Positions 55,941 through 64,000 of a DNA stretch of 64,000 nucleotides are shown here, piece by piece. This DNA is from 21-14-0-10-32-9 sp964501945 (GTDB lineage Archaea > Nanobdellota > Nanobdellia > Woesearchaeales > 21-14-0-10-32-9): contig CAZCTY010000001.1 in the NCBI GenBank assembly GCA_964501945.1, forward strand, positions 55,355 to 119,354, given 5' to 3'. A program made the position numbers and the translations under genes. The notes below the pieces were generated by a model. The model saw only the letters and a list, made by a program, of their open reading frames with translations. It had not been told where the DNA came from and made no database searches. Every line of letters begins with the position of its first letter. Position 1 is the first letter of the stretch.

Positions 55941-58115
55941 CTAATCATACTTCTTCTCAACAACATCATTAATCTTCTTAGCCTTCTTCTCACCAACTAA
56001 GTCAACCTTTCTCAAATCAGAAACATCGGCATTAATAACGCTTTTAACAGAACCAAAACGCTTCAACAAATAAGGCGCAATCCTAGCACCAACACCAGGA
56101 AGACTAGAAACAATGAACTCTTGACGCTCCCTATCAGATAACGGCTTTGAGGAATGATACTGAAAATCCTTAGACTCAGGATTTTGCTCCTTTTCCGCAA
56201 TAAATAACAAATAAGAGGCAGTATCTTTAGGATTTTTAGTAAAAATAATAGGAATCTTAAAAACAGACGTTAGAGTATAAACCATGCCACGAATAGCATT
56301 AGAATGAACACGACGCTGAGCATAAATGTCCTCAGAACCCTCAACGATAAATAAAGGCCTACTATACTGCTTCAAATCTTTCGCTTGAGAGAGCAAACGA
56401 CCATCAACAATACTATCAACAAAATCCTTAACAGTTTTAAACTCAACAACACAATCCTCACTTAGATGAAAATCACCCACCTGCAAACTCTCAAGCTCTA
56501 AACTAACACCCAAATTAAGCAAAGCCTTCATAACAGCAGAACCCTTCTCACGATAATCAACCAATAAAGTCACGTTTTTACTATCAAAATCAACAAGAGA
56601 CTTTTGAGGCGCACGATCCATAGACGAAACCTTACGCTTAATATTATCAAGAACACGATACATCCTCTTCTCCTTATGATGCGCAACCCACCTAGTATTC
56701 TCATCACGAGTATCCCTAGTTAAAAGAACAACAACCCTACCAGCCTTATGACGCCCAGTCCTACCACGACGCTGAACAGTCCTAATAGCACTAGGAACAG
56801 GCTCATAGAAAATAACAAGATTAACCTCAGGAATATCCAAACCTTCCTCACCAACACTGGTCGCAACCAAACAACTAAAACCATTATCACGAAACTTATC
56901 AATCATAGCCTTCTGATTCTTCTGAGAGAGCCCAGTATTATTCTTCTTAGCCTGACCAGTAAACAACTCACTTTTAACAAAACAAGAATCAAGCAACTCC
57001 TTAATTTTAACACCACTCTCCCTAAACTGAGTAAAAACAATAATTCTAGACGAAGGATTCTTTTCAAGCTCACCTAAAACCAAAGACTTAACAGAATCAA
57101 TTTTAGGATGAGAATAATCCCTATCTTTAATCGCTTTTGCCGCGATTAAAGCAGAACGAAAATTAACATCACGAACCAAGTTCTTAACAGCACGAGTATT
57201 AGAAGATAAAGCTTGCTTTTCCAAACCCTCAAGATATGCAACCAACGGATGAATGCCCTGCGTTTCAACAAGATCTTGCGCGTGCTGAACCTTTAACGCC
57301 TCACTTAACAAACTAATAGTCTTTAAAACCTCAAAATTCTTCTCACCAACCGCGACCTTACCATGAAGCTCAGAGACCAATTTTAAAAGAGCAGTCTTAG
57401 AATAAGCAGACTTATCACTAATATAACCAAGAACAGCAGCATCTTTTAATTTAGAATCAAAACATTTGTCGAGAAACATTTTAACACGCTTAAGCTCATC
57501 AGGCAAATCAACTTTTACATACTCAACATCCAAATCCTGAACATAAAGAGAAACATCAGGAGAATCAACAGAACGATACTCAACCTCCTCAATACCAAGA
57601 TTACGACAAACATCAAGAATGGTCTCCTCATCACTACCAGGACTCGCAGTTAAACCAAGAACACGAGGATTATTAGCAACCTCCAAATACTTTTTAGCAA
57701 TAAAAACATAAGAATAATCCCCAACCGCGCGATGAGCCTCATCAAAAACAATGAGGGACACGTCTTTTAAAGAGATACGATTACTAATAACATCATTCTC
57801 AAAACCCTGAGGAGTACTCACAAACAAATTATTAGACTCCCACAACTCTTTGCGCTTTGCAGGAGGAATAGAACCAGAGAAAAGAGTAACCTCCCCAAGA
57901 AAATCAGATAAAGTTTTTTCATGCTGCTGAACCAAAGGCTTCGTCGGAGCCAGAAAAACAACCTTAGATTTAGGATACAAACTAAGACGATGCTTGATTA
58001 ACATAGCCGCAATAGCAGTCTTACCAAGACCCGTCGGGAGCACCGCGAGAGTATTATTAGATGAGGCAGTACCAAGAATAGCTTCCTGATAGAGCCTTAA
58101 CTTAAAACCATCCAT
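55941..58115 (-). CDS. hef: Hef-type helicase/ERCC4 nuclease
   Basis: Hef remodels stalled replication forks: an SF2 helicase fused to an XPF-like nuclease. Helicase motifs are clear: L26-P-T-G-L-G-K-T33, D125-E-A-H, G-L-T-A-S-P-G, and R-G-R-T-G-R-H. The C-terminal part has the ERCC4 domain (L-L-V-D-Y-R-E-K ... V-G-D-F) and a helix-hairpin-helix pair (S-L-P-G-V-G-A-R ... D-L-V-G-E-K-K-A). The usual nuclease motif E-R-K-x3-D reads E558-F-K560-x3-D564 here, so the Arg is lost while the acidic and Lys residues stay. At 724 residues it is near the usual length. A monocistronic gene, convergent with the lipoprotein. Confidence 0.9.
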   Translation of the reverse strand: MDGFKLRLYQEAILGTASSNNTLAVLPTGLGKTAIAAMLIKHRLSLYPKSKVVFLAPTKPLVQQHEKTLSDFLGEVTLFSGSIPPAKRKELWESNNLFVSTPQGFENDVISNRISLKDVSLIVFDEAHRAVGDYSYVFIAKKYLEVANNPRVLGLTASPGSDEETILDVCRNLGIEEVEYRSVDSPDVSLYVQDLDVEYVKVDLPDELKRVKMFLDKCFDSKLKDAAVLGYISDKSAYSKTALLKLVSELHGKVAVGEKNFEVLKTISLLSEALKVQHAQDLVETQGIHPLVAYLEGLEKQALSSNTRAVKNLVRDVNFRSALIAAKAIKDRDYSHPKIDSVKSLVLGELEKNPSSRIIVFTQFRESGVKIKELLDSCFVKSELFTGQAKKNNTGLSQKNQKAMIDKFRDNGFSCLVATSVGEEGLDIPEVNLVIFYEPVPSAIRTVQRRGRTGRHKAGRVVVLLTRDTRDENTRWVAHHKEKRMYRVLDNIKRKVSSMDRAPQKSLVDFDSKNVTLLVDYREKGSAVMKALLNLGVSLELESLQVGDFHLSEDCVVEFKTVKDFVDSIVDGRLLSQAKDLKQYSRPLFIVEGSEDIYAQRRVHSNAIRGMVYTLTSVFKIPIIFTKNPKDTASYLLFIAEKEQNPESKDFQYHSSKPLSDRERQEFIVSSLPGVGARIAPYLLKRFGSVKSVINADVSDLRKVDLVGEKKAKKINDVVEKKYD

Positions 58116-58224
58116 GAAGAGATAAGAATGAATAACAATTTAAAAAACTGATGTATAAATGTCCAATGAAAAAAAGAGCCGAGAGCAATATTTAAATAAA
58201 ACAAAGAATTAATTAAAAAATAAC

Positions 58225-58575
58225 ATGCTTATTGGAATACAAATATTTGGACTTTTATTTATCGCAATAATGATATACCTAACATATCTAAACTATAAAA
58301 GACACAACTATGGATCAAAGAGCTTTTTTTTATGGATAACAATATGGATAATCGCAGCAATAATAGCTATATTCCCAAATATGACATATAACTTCATGGA
58401 AATACTAAACATACAAAGAACACAAGACTTCTTTTTCATGGGAGCCATAATCATACTATTTATAACAGTGTTCCACATGTACATAACAATAAAAAAAACA
58501 CACGCCAAAGTAGAAAAACTAGTACGAGAGAGAGCAATAAAAAACCCACAGAAAAAAACAAAAAAGAAAAAATAA
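58225..58575 (+). CDS. DUF2304 membrane protein (116 aa)
   Basis: Three TM segments (about 2-21, 32-50, 70-88) and a basic tail match the DUF2304 pattern, including F-L-W-I-T-I-W, a central F-P-N, and the L-V-R-E-R-A-I end. Such proteins often neighbour membrane glycosyltransferases, but none is next to it here. It ends one base from the convergent deacylase gene. Confidence 0.75.
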   Translation: MLIGIQIFGLLFIAIMIYLTYLNYKRHNYGSKSFFLWITIWIIAAIIAIFPNMTYNFMEILNIQRTQDFFFMGAIIILFITVFHMYITIKKTHAKVEKLVRERAIKNPQKKTKKKK

Positions 58576-59031
58576 CTATTGCTTAACATCACAAACAACA
58601 GGCGAAGATAATTTCTTCAAATCTTTGATTTTTATTCTCAAAAGCGAATAAATATCACCACCACCAACAAGAACCTCTTCTAAATCACTAAGATCAGAAT
58701 CAATTATAAAAAAAGCATCATAACCAAAAGGAGGAACACCACCCGCAGGGAAACTGGTGTATTTAATAACATCATCAAACGGAATTAACTGCAACTTTTT
58801 TTGAACAAGGCCCTTAAGCTTAGATTTACAAACCCTCTCAGTAGCCCTAATAATAACAGCATAAACTTTTTTTTGCTTATCTTTGAAAGTAACAGTTTTA
58901 ACAATTTTTTTAAGATCCAACTTCGAAGCCGAAGCAGAACTCTTAGAATCTTTAACAGATTCCTCAAAAACAATTAATTCAGAATTAATTTCATGCTTTT
59001 TTAACAAATTCAATAAGGATTCTTTTGACAT
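58576..59031 (-). CDS. YbaK/ProX-type aminoacyl-tRNA deacylase (151 aa)
   Basis: The YbaK/EbsC fold removes wrongly attached amino acids from tRNA. Typical features are present: A-V-I-I-R-A-T-E-R, an Lys-rich L-K-G-L-V, F-P-A-G-G-V-P-P-F-G-Y, and a late G-G-G-D before L-R-I-K. The length is normal. Whether it acts on Cys-tRNA(Pro), Ala-tRNA(Pro) or another pair cannot be told. Confidence 0.8.
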   Translation of the reverse strand: MSKESLLNLLKKHEINSELIVFEESVKDSKSSASASKLDLKKIVKTVTFKDKQKKVYAVIIRATERVCKSKLKGLVQKKLQLIPFDDVIKYTSFPAGGVPPFGYDAFFIIDSDLSDLEEVLVGGGDIYSLLRIKIKDLKKLSSPVVCDVKQ

Positions 59032-59078
59032 AATTGAGAGAAAAAAACTAAGAACTTTTTAAAAATTACTAAAAAAAA

Positions 59079-59438
59079 TCAAATAAACATATTCATACGA
59101 ATAACACTATGCCTGAGAAGCTCGCGCAAAACAACTTGCTCACCATCACCAAGACTCTTACTTATTTCACGAACTTTAATGAAAAAAAACTTATCACGAT
59201 TAACCCAAATCTGAGTCTTATCACCATTAAAATTATGAAAAAAAGCAACACTCTTTTTCCTATCCTCAAGCACAAGAATAATCTCACCAAGCTCCAAGTC
59301 ACTCATCTTAACCTTTTTCCAAGACCAAGAATCACCATTTTTTTTACCAAACTCAAAGAAAAAATCAAGATCACTATTAAGATACGCCTTTAAACAATTA
59401 TCTTTACCAAAAAAATCTTTCCCAAATAATTTTTTCAT
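59079..59438 (-). CDS. Unknown small protein (119 aa)
   Basis: Soluble, rich in Phe, Lys and Asp, mixed alpha/beta in appearance (F-F-F-E-F-G-K-K-N-G-D, I-W-V-N-R-D-K-F-F-F). No family recognised. It follows the deacylase's start by 47 bp on the same strand, upstream of it, so the two may share a promoter. Confidence 0.55.
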   Translation of the reverse strand: MKKLFGKDFFGKDNCLKAYLNSDLDFFFEFGKKNGDSWSWKKVKMSDLELGEIILVLEDRKKSVAFFHNFNGDKTQIWVNRDKFFFIKVREISKSLGDGEQVVLRELLRHSVIRMNMFI

Positions 59439-59566
59439 AAAAACAAAAAAAGAATAAACAATTTATAAATAATTTTACCACGAATGTCTAGTGCAAAATT
59501 AAAAACATGGCGAGATTTAAAGATACTTAGAAATATTTATTAAAAACAACGAATTACCTAACTGAA

Positions 59567-60274
59567 ATGATACATCACATCACCGCCATAACCGAGAGAG
59601 TAAAAGAAAATTACGAATTCTACACCAAAAAACTAAAAATGACATTCGTAAAGAAAACAGTAAACTTTGATGACCCAACAACATACCACTTATACTACGG
59701 AGATGAGAGAGGAACACCAGGAAGCCTAATAACTTTTTTTTACTACAAAGGAAAAGGCACCCGTGGAATGGGACTTGCTGAAGGAATAATAATGGAAGTA
59801 CCACAAGAAATATACGACGAAGTAGGACCAGTAATAAAAGACCCAGATGGATTAACACTAAAACTAAAACCAGGACGCACATATAAAACAATAGGAGTTA
59901 TAACAACAGCAAAAAAAGAATTCTTAGAGAAATGGAATATTGCAAGCGAGAATGAATACAAAGAATACAACAACAAAGGAATAATGGGCGCAGGGATGAT
60001 ACACCACGTCGCACACCAAACACCAAATGTAAATACACAGAGGAAAATAAAAAAAGAACTCAGAGAAGCAGGAATTAACACAAGCGATATAATCGAGAGA
60101 AATTATTTTAAGAGTATATACTTCCAAGAAGATAATGGGTGCTTGCAAGAGATTGCAACAAACGGACCGGGATTTTTTATAGATGAGGAAAAACTTGCAA
60201 GCAAATTAGTACTACCATACTGGTATGAGCGATATAGAAAAGAAATAGAAAAAAGACTACCAAAATTAGAATGA
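59567..60274 (+). CDS. VOC-family ring-cleaving dioxygenase-like protein (235 aa)
   Basis: Two vicinal-oxygen-chelate halves: N-terminal H-H-I-T (His3/4) with Y-Y-G-D-E, and a second half with H-H-V-A-H and late Q-E-I-A-T-N-G-P-G-F. This resembles the MhqO/YkcA type, whose usual length is about 310; the present protein is shorter, mainly between the halves. The proposed chemistry is metal-dependent cleavage of aromatic or quinone compounds. It overlaps the hydrolase gene by 4 bp, a pairing also known in bacteria. Confidence 0.75.
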   Translation: MIHHITAITERVKENYEFYTKKLKMTFVKKTVNFDDPTTYHLYYGDERGTPGSLITFFYYKGKGTRGMGLAEGIIMEVPQEIYDEVGPVIKDPDGLTLKLKPGRTYKTIGVITTAKKEFLEKWNIASENEYKEYNNKGIMGAGMIHHVAHQTPNVNTQRKIKKELREAGINTSDIIERNYFKSIYFQEDNGCLQEIATNGPGFFIDEEKLASKLVLPYWYERYRKEIEKRLPKLE

Positions 60275-60837
60275 TACAAATGATAAAAAAAGGATCAGGA
60301 AAAAAAGCAATACTAATGCTACATGGAAGAGGAGCAGACGCAGATGATATACTTAGCATAAGCGATTTATTTAACGCAACAAGCTACGCAATGACAGCAA
60401 AGAATAACGAATGGTACCCAAAACCATTCATGAAACCAAGAAAAGAAAACGAACCACGCCTAAGCGAGAGCCTAAAAGAAATACACGAAGCTATTAAAGA
60501 AATACAAAAAGAACACAAAGAAATATACATACTAGGATTTAGCCAAGGAGCCTGCCTCGCACTAGAATACGCAGCACAAAACGAAATGAGCGGCGCAGTA
60601 GGATTTAGCGGAGGATTCATAGGAACAGAAGAAGAACTACCACAAAAAACAAAAACCAAGAAAATAATGATTGGATGCAGCAAAAAAGACCCATTCATAC
60701 CAATAACAAGAGCCCAAAAAACAGCAGAAATATACAAAGAAAATAACGCAGATGTAAAAACAATTTTTTACGAAGGAGAAACACACACAATAACAAAAGA
60801 TGAAATAGAGATTGCAAAGAAACAACTAAATATATAA
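60271..60837 (+). CDS. Phospholipase/carboxylesterase-type alpha/beta hydrolase (188 aa)
   Basis: Catalytic triad visible: Ser in G-F-S-Q-G, Asp in K-K-D-P-F-I-P, and His in E-G-E-T-H-T; the oxyanion region is M-L-H-G-R-G-A. It resembles the MhqD/YvaK-like esterases that accompany the MhqO-type dioxygenases, and is translationally coupled (ATGA) to one here. Probable role in quinone or aromatic detoxification; substrate unknown. Confidence 0.8.
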   Translation: MIQMIKKGSGKKAILMLHGRGADADDILSISDLFNATSYAMTAKNNEWYPKPFMKPRKENEPRLSESLKEIHEAIKEIQKEHKEIYILGFSQGACLALEYAAQNEMSGAVGFSGGFIGTEEELPQKTKTKKIMIGCSKKDPFIPITRAQKTAEIYKENNADVKTIFYEGETHTITKDEIEIAKKQLNI

Positions 60838-60864
60838 ATAACAATAAAAAATTCTTAAAAATAC

Positions 60865-61737
60865 ATGCCTGAAAAAAGAACGAAGCTAGTAACACAAACA
60901 CTAAAACTAATACGACAAGAAATAGAGTTTTTAAACGTAGAAGAAAAGACAATAAATGAGATATTAAATGATGAAAATATTTTAGAGAAAGGACGAGAAA
61001 AATTAAAAAAACTATCACAAATAGAGAAACGAATAAAAAAAATAAACCAAATAATAATAGTTCGCCTAGACTCACTGACAAATACAAAAACAACAAAAAT
61101 TCTACTCGTAGACGCATCAAAAATGCTTCAAATCAGAGGCTATTTAACAATTTTAATGTCCAAGATAGATAAAAAAGCACGCATAGGATTTTTAGGAAAA
61201 ATTAAAGGAGAAATCGCACGTGACATAAAAAAGAATAACGAAAAAAGAATGACAAAAGATCTTTTCTATATGAAAAAAACAATTATAGCACTAAGAGATG
61301 TACTAGTACAAACAAGAAACGAATTTAGCCAAATAGAAGATAAACTCGAAAGCAAAATAGCACTCTCAGAAGATAGACTCGCAACACAAAACAACACACA
61401 AAATAATACTAACTACGAAATTTACTACCACGCAACCGATAACCCACAATTTTTCAAATTAAACCCAATACAACTCAAAAGAAAAGACTTTTTCTTCGCA
61501 AAAGAAATAAGAGATGCAGTAGAACACCAAATGGGATTTTCAGGAGCAGATAGAGCATCAATAAAACTAATACAAATAAAAATACCAAGCAATCTTGCAA
61601 GAAAATTTATCAAACCATACACAACAGACTCATTTACAGACGCAGAGACAGAATGCTATATGATACCTGTGCGATACATAAATGAAGTGAACCGCCTGAT
61701 AAAATCAAACAAAATAATTTTGATACTAATAAAATGA
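60865..61737 (+). CDS. Coiled-coil protein with possible ART-like C-terminus (290 aa)
   Basis: The first 185 residues are charged helix. The last 100 contain Y-Y-H-A-T-D-N-P-Q-F-F and, about 15 residues on, D-F-F-F-A-K-E, an arrangement reminiscent of ADP-ribosyltransferase folds (Y-H-x-T, then F-F-A), but an obvious catalytic Glu block is not secure. No signal peptide. It follows the hydrolase gene by 27 bp. Identity uncertain. Confidence 0.55.
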   Translation: MPEKRTKLVTQTLKLIRQEIEFLNVEEKTINEILNDENILEKGREKLKKLSQIEKRIKKINQIIIVRLDSLTNTKTTKILLVDASKMLQIRGYLTILMSKIDKKARIGFLGKIKGEIARDIKKNNEKRMTKDLFYMKKTIIALRDVLVQTRNEFSQIEDKLESKIALSEDRLATQNNTQNNTNYEIYYHATDNPQFFKLNPIQLKRKDFFFAKEIRDAVEHQMGFSGADRASIKLIQIKIPSNLARKFIKPYTTDSFTDAETECYMIPVRYINEVNRLIKSNKIILILIK

Positions 61738-62373
61738 TTATTTCTGATAAGGCTTAATACCATTCACACTCCTAATAGAACCATAACTTTTCAAAACATC
61801 ACGCAAGCGAGTATTAACACTAGCCACGGAAAAAGCATCCTGTTCGCGTTTAGGCTTCATTTTATATTCAATAGCGCTCGCTTCGGGAAAAGAGTTTAAC
61901 TCCACATCAAAAAACTTATACACATCAGACGAGATTACTTCTTCGCGCAAATCATTAGTTAAAGGAAATTCTCTGTTTTGATCTAAAAAAATAACATAGT
62001 GAATACTATTAGAGAATTGATTTTGAGGAGGAAACAAGTTAAACTGAGATAAATGCTTGTTTTTTAGAGAATTAACATTAACATCACACAAAAAACTATT
62101 CAACCCAGCCTCAAGGCCTGCCCTAAAAAAAACATTATTGCCCTTAACAACAGGCCCTTGATGCTCTAAATCAACAACGGGCCTAGCATATTGCATAGGA
62201 TTTTTTTTAAGAGTGAATAACAAATCATCATAAATAACATCATTTCTAGGAATAACACTCAAAGAGTCCTCACTAGAATATAACTCAGGACCATCAATTA
62301 ATAGGAATGAAGGTATTTCATAAACCTCAAAAGATGATCCAGGATATTTGAAAGTGTTACTATTATTAAACAT
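61738..62373 (-). CDS. Unknown protein (211 aa)
   Basis: I start at ATG 62373 (M-F-N-N-S-N-T). A longer frame continues to 62601, but its first part is only the out-of-frame shadow of the thymidine kinase gene. A TATA-like box (complement, about 62397-62406) lies about 25 bp before the ATG, so the message may be leaderless. The protein is soluble with Y-V-I-F-L-D-Q-N-R and a basic end; no family recognised. It ends next to the convergent 290-aa gene. Confidence 0.6.
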   Translation of the reverse strand: MFNNSNTFKYPGSSFEVYEIPSFLLIDGPELYSSEDSLSVIPRNDVIYDDLLFTLKKNPMQYARPVVDLEHQGPVVKGNNVFFRAGLEAGLNSFLCDVNVNSLKNKHLSQFNLFPPQNQFSNSIHYVIFLDQNREFPLTNDLREEVISSDVYKFFDVELNSFPEASAIEYKMKPKREQDAFSVASVNTRLRDVLKSYGSIRSVNGIKPYQK

Positions 62374-62443
62374 AATATGAGTAGAAAACGAAACCAACTT
62401 TATAAAATTATCTATTTTAACTACTGCGTAATAATAAAAACCT

Positions 62444-63349
62444 TTAGTTTTGGGGTATGTATGCTCCTGAACGAAGATCAAAGAAATGAGGCTTCGCCTC
62501 ATAAAAACCATTCTCCATATCAACAATTTTATCCTCAGAGACAAGCATATCAATAATTTTATCAAGATTAGAAGATTTAATATCCTTAGCACGAAAACCA
62601 CTAATTAAAGATTCATAAACCCTAACAGTTTCATCTTTTAAAGGGATTTGAAAACAATCCTCACACGCAGAAGTATACTCAGTCGGAGAAGGACCATCAT
62701 CTTTTTTCTTCTCAACAAGCTTTAGAGGATCAAAGTAAGGCGCGAAACCATAACCCTCAACCAAATTACCCTCTTTATCAAAAAAAGAAGTCTTAAATTC
62801 AGACTCACGTTTTAAACGAACAGTATACGTCGCAAGATTACAACACTGCTCATCCCCTCGAGCAATTTTACAATAAGAATTAAATGTAGTACTCTCTAAG
62901 GAATGAGGGGGAACCATTTCTTTTAAATAAGGCATCACACCAAAAGGCTCACCCCTAAAACTCTTATCAAGACCAGCTGCGAGAACTAAACGATTATCAC
63001 TCCTAAGACTATTTATCGTAGGAATAATTTCATGATTGTAAAAACTAACCTCATCAAGAACAACAACATCAACAAAACCAGATTTATCAAAATCATAAAC
63101 ATGCTTTAAAATATTTTGAGGAGAATTCATAGAAACAGACGTAGCATTAAGCTTATCACCATTCTCACCAACAATTTGATTTAAACCATCACGAGTATTT
63201 TCAAAAATAGAAAAACCTGCAACTCTCTGAGATGCATGATTCATAAGATTTAAAGCATGCTTAACCAACGTCTCAGTTTTACCACTATTCATAGGACCGG
63301 TGTATAAAATTAACTCGCCTTTCTGAGAATTAGGATCAGGAGCCCTCAT
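62444..63349 (-). CDS. tdk: Thymidine kinase, type II, with C-terminal extension
   Basis: Phosphorylates thymidine in pyrimidine salvage. Seen: P-loop G18-P-M-N-S-G-K-T25, D-E-V-S-F in Walker B, L-A-A-G-L-D-K-S-F-R-G-E-P-F-G (lasso region), A-T-Y-T-V-R-L, and a Cys pair A-C-E-D-C near the usual zinc end. At 301 residues it is much longer than the ~190-200 of typical type II enzymes, with about 85 residues after the zinc site and an insert around 190-220. The first zinc Cys pair (C ... C-C) is irregular. Own promoter upstream (TATAAAAAA near 63373). Confidence 0.85.
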   Translation of the reverse strand: MRAPDPNSQKGELILYTGPMNSGKTETLVKHALNLMNHASQRVAGFSIFENTRDGLNQIVGENGDKLNATSVSMNSPQNILKHVYDFDKSGFVDVVVLDEVSFYNHEIIPTINSLRSDNRLVLAAGLDKSFRGEPFGVMPYLKEMVPPHSLESTTFNSYCKIARGDEQCCNLATYTVRLKRESEFKTSFFDKEGNLVEGYGFAPYFDPLKLVEKKKDDGPSPTEYTSACEDCFQIPLKDETVRVYESLISGFRAKDIKSSNLDKIIDMLVSEDKIVDMENGFYEAKPHFFDLRSGAYIPQN

Positions 63350-63498
63350 AGAATAAAAGAAATAAAAGAGAGTATAAAAAAGTTTTTATTATTCGAAAAT
63401 GATAAAAAAACACTGCTTAAATACACTACGATTGCATTTGAACAGCGATGCGAGTAAAAAAGCAAGAAGAATAACAAAGAATATGAATGAATGACAAA

Positions 63499-63998
63499 TT
63501 ATTTCTTTTTAGAAGCGAGTTTTTTTCTTTTAAAATGAATTTCTTCGGCGTTTTTAGAACTAATGATTGATTTGCCGAGTTCTTTCTCAGTTTCTAATCG
63601 AGCATTACTGGCTATGTTTCCACCTCTTTGTGCAATTTTTTTACTTTCATCAAACTTTCTTGGGTTTTCATTCTTAGAGAGCTCTTTAGTGGTGGCTTCT
63701 GCGAGCATATTAAGAACCAGTTCTAGGTTGGTCATATCATAGAAATTTACTAAATTTCTAGGATGCCAAAAATCTCTGATTTTTGAGCATTATCTCTGAG
63801 ATTTTCTTTTTTTAGATTTTTTAATCTCTTATATTCTTTAACGGATTTACCGCTCCAGGCCTTAGTTATTTCATTCGTTAAAATTGCATAATCTCCTTGA
63901 TTGTTTATTCCTACTCTGCTCCACTCATCAGTTAATGCCTTTCTTATTTCAATAGTTTTTAATCTTTGATTAACCCATTCGGGAGAATATCAAGAGAA
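63499..63998 (-). pseudogene. Broken DinD/BRO-type antirepressor C-terminal region
   Basis: Two frames together resemble the C-terminal half of DinD-like and BRO-type phage antirepressors. Upstream piece (63998 to TAG 63750): S-P-E-W-V-N-Q-R-L, L-T-D-E-W, Y-A-I-L-T-N-E-I-T-K-A-W-S-G and K-K-E-N-L-R-D-N. Downstream piece (ATG 63735 to 63499): M-T-N-L-E-L-V-L-N-M-L-A-E-A, then G-G-N-I-A. In relatives N-L-R-D-N runs straight into M-T-x-L-E. Here a 53-nt insert breaks the join, and an in-frame TGA (63990-63992) stands just before Y-S-P-E-W. The downstream piece could still be expressed alone (78 aa). The region lacks the A/C skew and points to phage or plasmid origin. Confidence 0.7.
63739..63791. 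repeat. 53-nt insert made of two perfect hairpins
   Basis: 63740-63760 is TAGAAATTT-ACT-AAATTTCTA on the plus strand (9-bp stem, 3-nt loop) and 63767-63785 is CAAAAATC-TCT-GATTTTTG (8-bp stem, 3-nt loop). The insert is flanked on the minus strand by GAT triplets (63792-63794 and 63736-63738) and interrupts the DinD-like reading frame. Confidence 0.65.
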
Positions 63999-64000
63999 TT

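Noticed and set aside
62374..62601. N-terminal extension of the 211-aa gene to 62601
   Set aside because: This part overlaps the thymidine kinase gene in another frame, has no ribosome site, and a TATA box lies just before ATG 62373.
64..64000. tRNA or rRNA genes
   Set aside because: No T-loop/acceptor combination or rRNA-like stretch was found in the intergenic regions by eye; a tRNA scan would be decisive.

Overview
The window looks like a piece of a low-GC archaeal chromosome, most likely a DPANN-type lineage (Woesearchaeota/Pacearchaeota-like). Reasons: a Hef-type helicase/ERCC4 nuclease, an ER/archaeal-type (Ser-His-Asp) signal peptidase, a PGF-pre-PGF domain, a HerA-type ATPase, TATA/BRE promoters, several probably leaderless genes, and many secreted Ig-like proteins. 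No rRNA, tRNA or CRISPR was recognised.

Left part (1-9 kb): the tail of a thrombospondin-1-like membrane protein; an unlisted 53-aa ribbon-helix-helix (RHH) gene translationally coupled to a 909-aa membrane protein; a three-gene cassette of secreted proteins (cassette A, minus strand); a cytosolic adaptor-like protein; and a long-necked signal peptidase.

Centre (9.0-42.7 kb): one apparent 11-gene, about 33.7-kb minus-strand operon. It starts with two tiny RHH regulators, then a PKD-containing membrane protein, a 1377-aa membrane HerA/FtsK-like ATPase, two cytosolic partner proteins, and five surface proteins, three of them giants (2468, 1903 and 2469 aa) built of cysteine-paired Ig-like repeats. 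Neighbouring genes overlap or nearly touch. A divergent membrane-anchored winged-helix protein sits across the promoter region.

43-51 kb: a helical secreted protein plus small lipoprotein, a TM-anchored Ig protein, cassette B (a paralogue of cassette A, in the same gene order) led by its own winged-helix regulator, then a 1.5-kb island holding a tandem-HTH regulator and a fifth small secreted protein, bracketed by a perfect 34-bp inverted repeat.

51-64 kb: mostly housekeeping or ordinary genes: GMP reductase, a PhoH-like ATPase, Hef, DUF2304, a YbaK-type deacylase, a dioxygenase/hydrolase pair, thymidine kinase, several unknowns, and a broken DinD-like gene interrupted by a 53-nt double-hairpin insert.

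How it fits together (inference): two protein modules tie the surface genes into one system. An outer module (about 200 residues, ending in a YYFYxEI-like strand) makes up the five small secreted proteins, the C-termini of two giants and the ectodomain of the ATPase. An inner module (an NDFxxW motif, resembling DUF5752) recurs in the ATPase (twice), the 909-aa, 330-aa and 307-aa proteins and, eroded, in the signal peptidase. I read this as an ATPase-linked cell-surface display or attachment machine with several alternative exoproteins under separate local regulators. Its function is not proven by the sequence.
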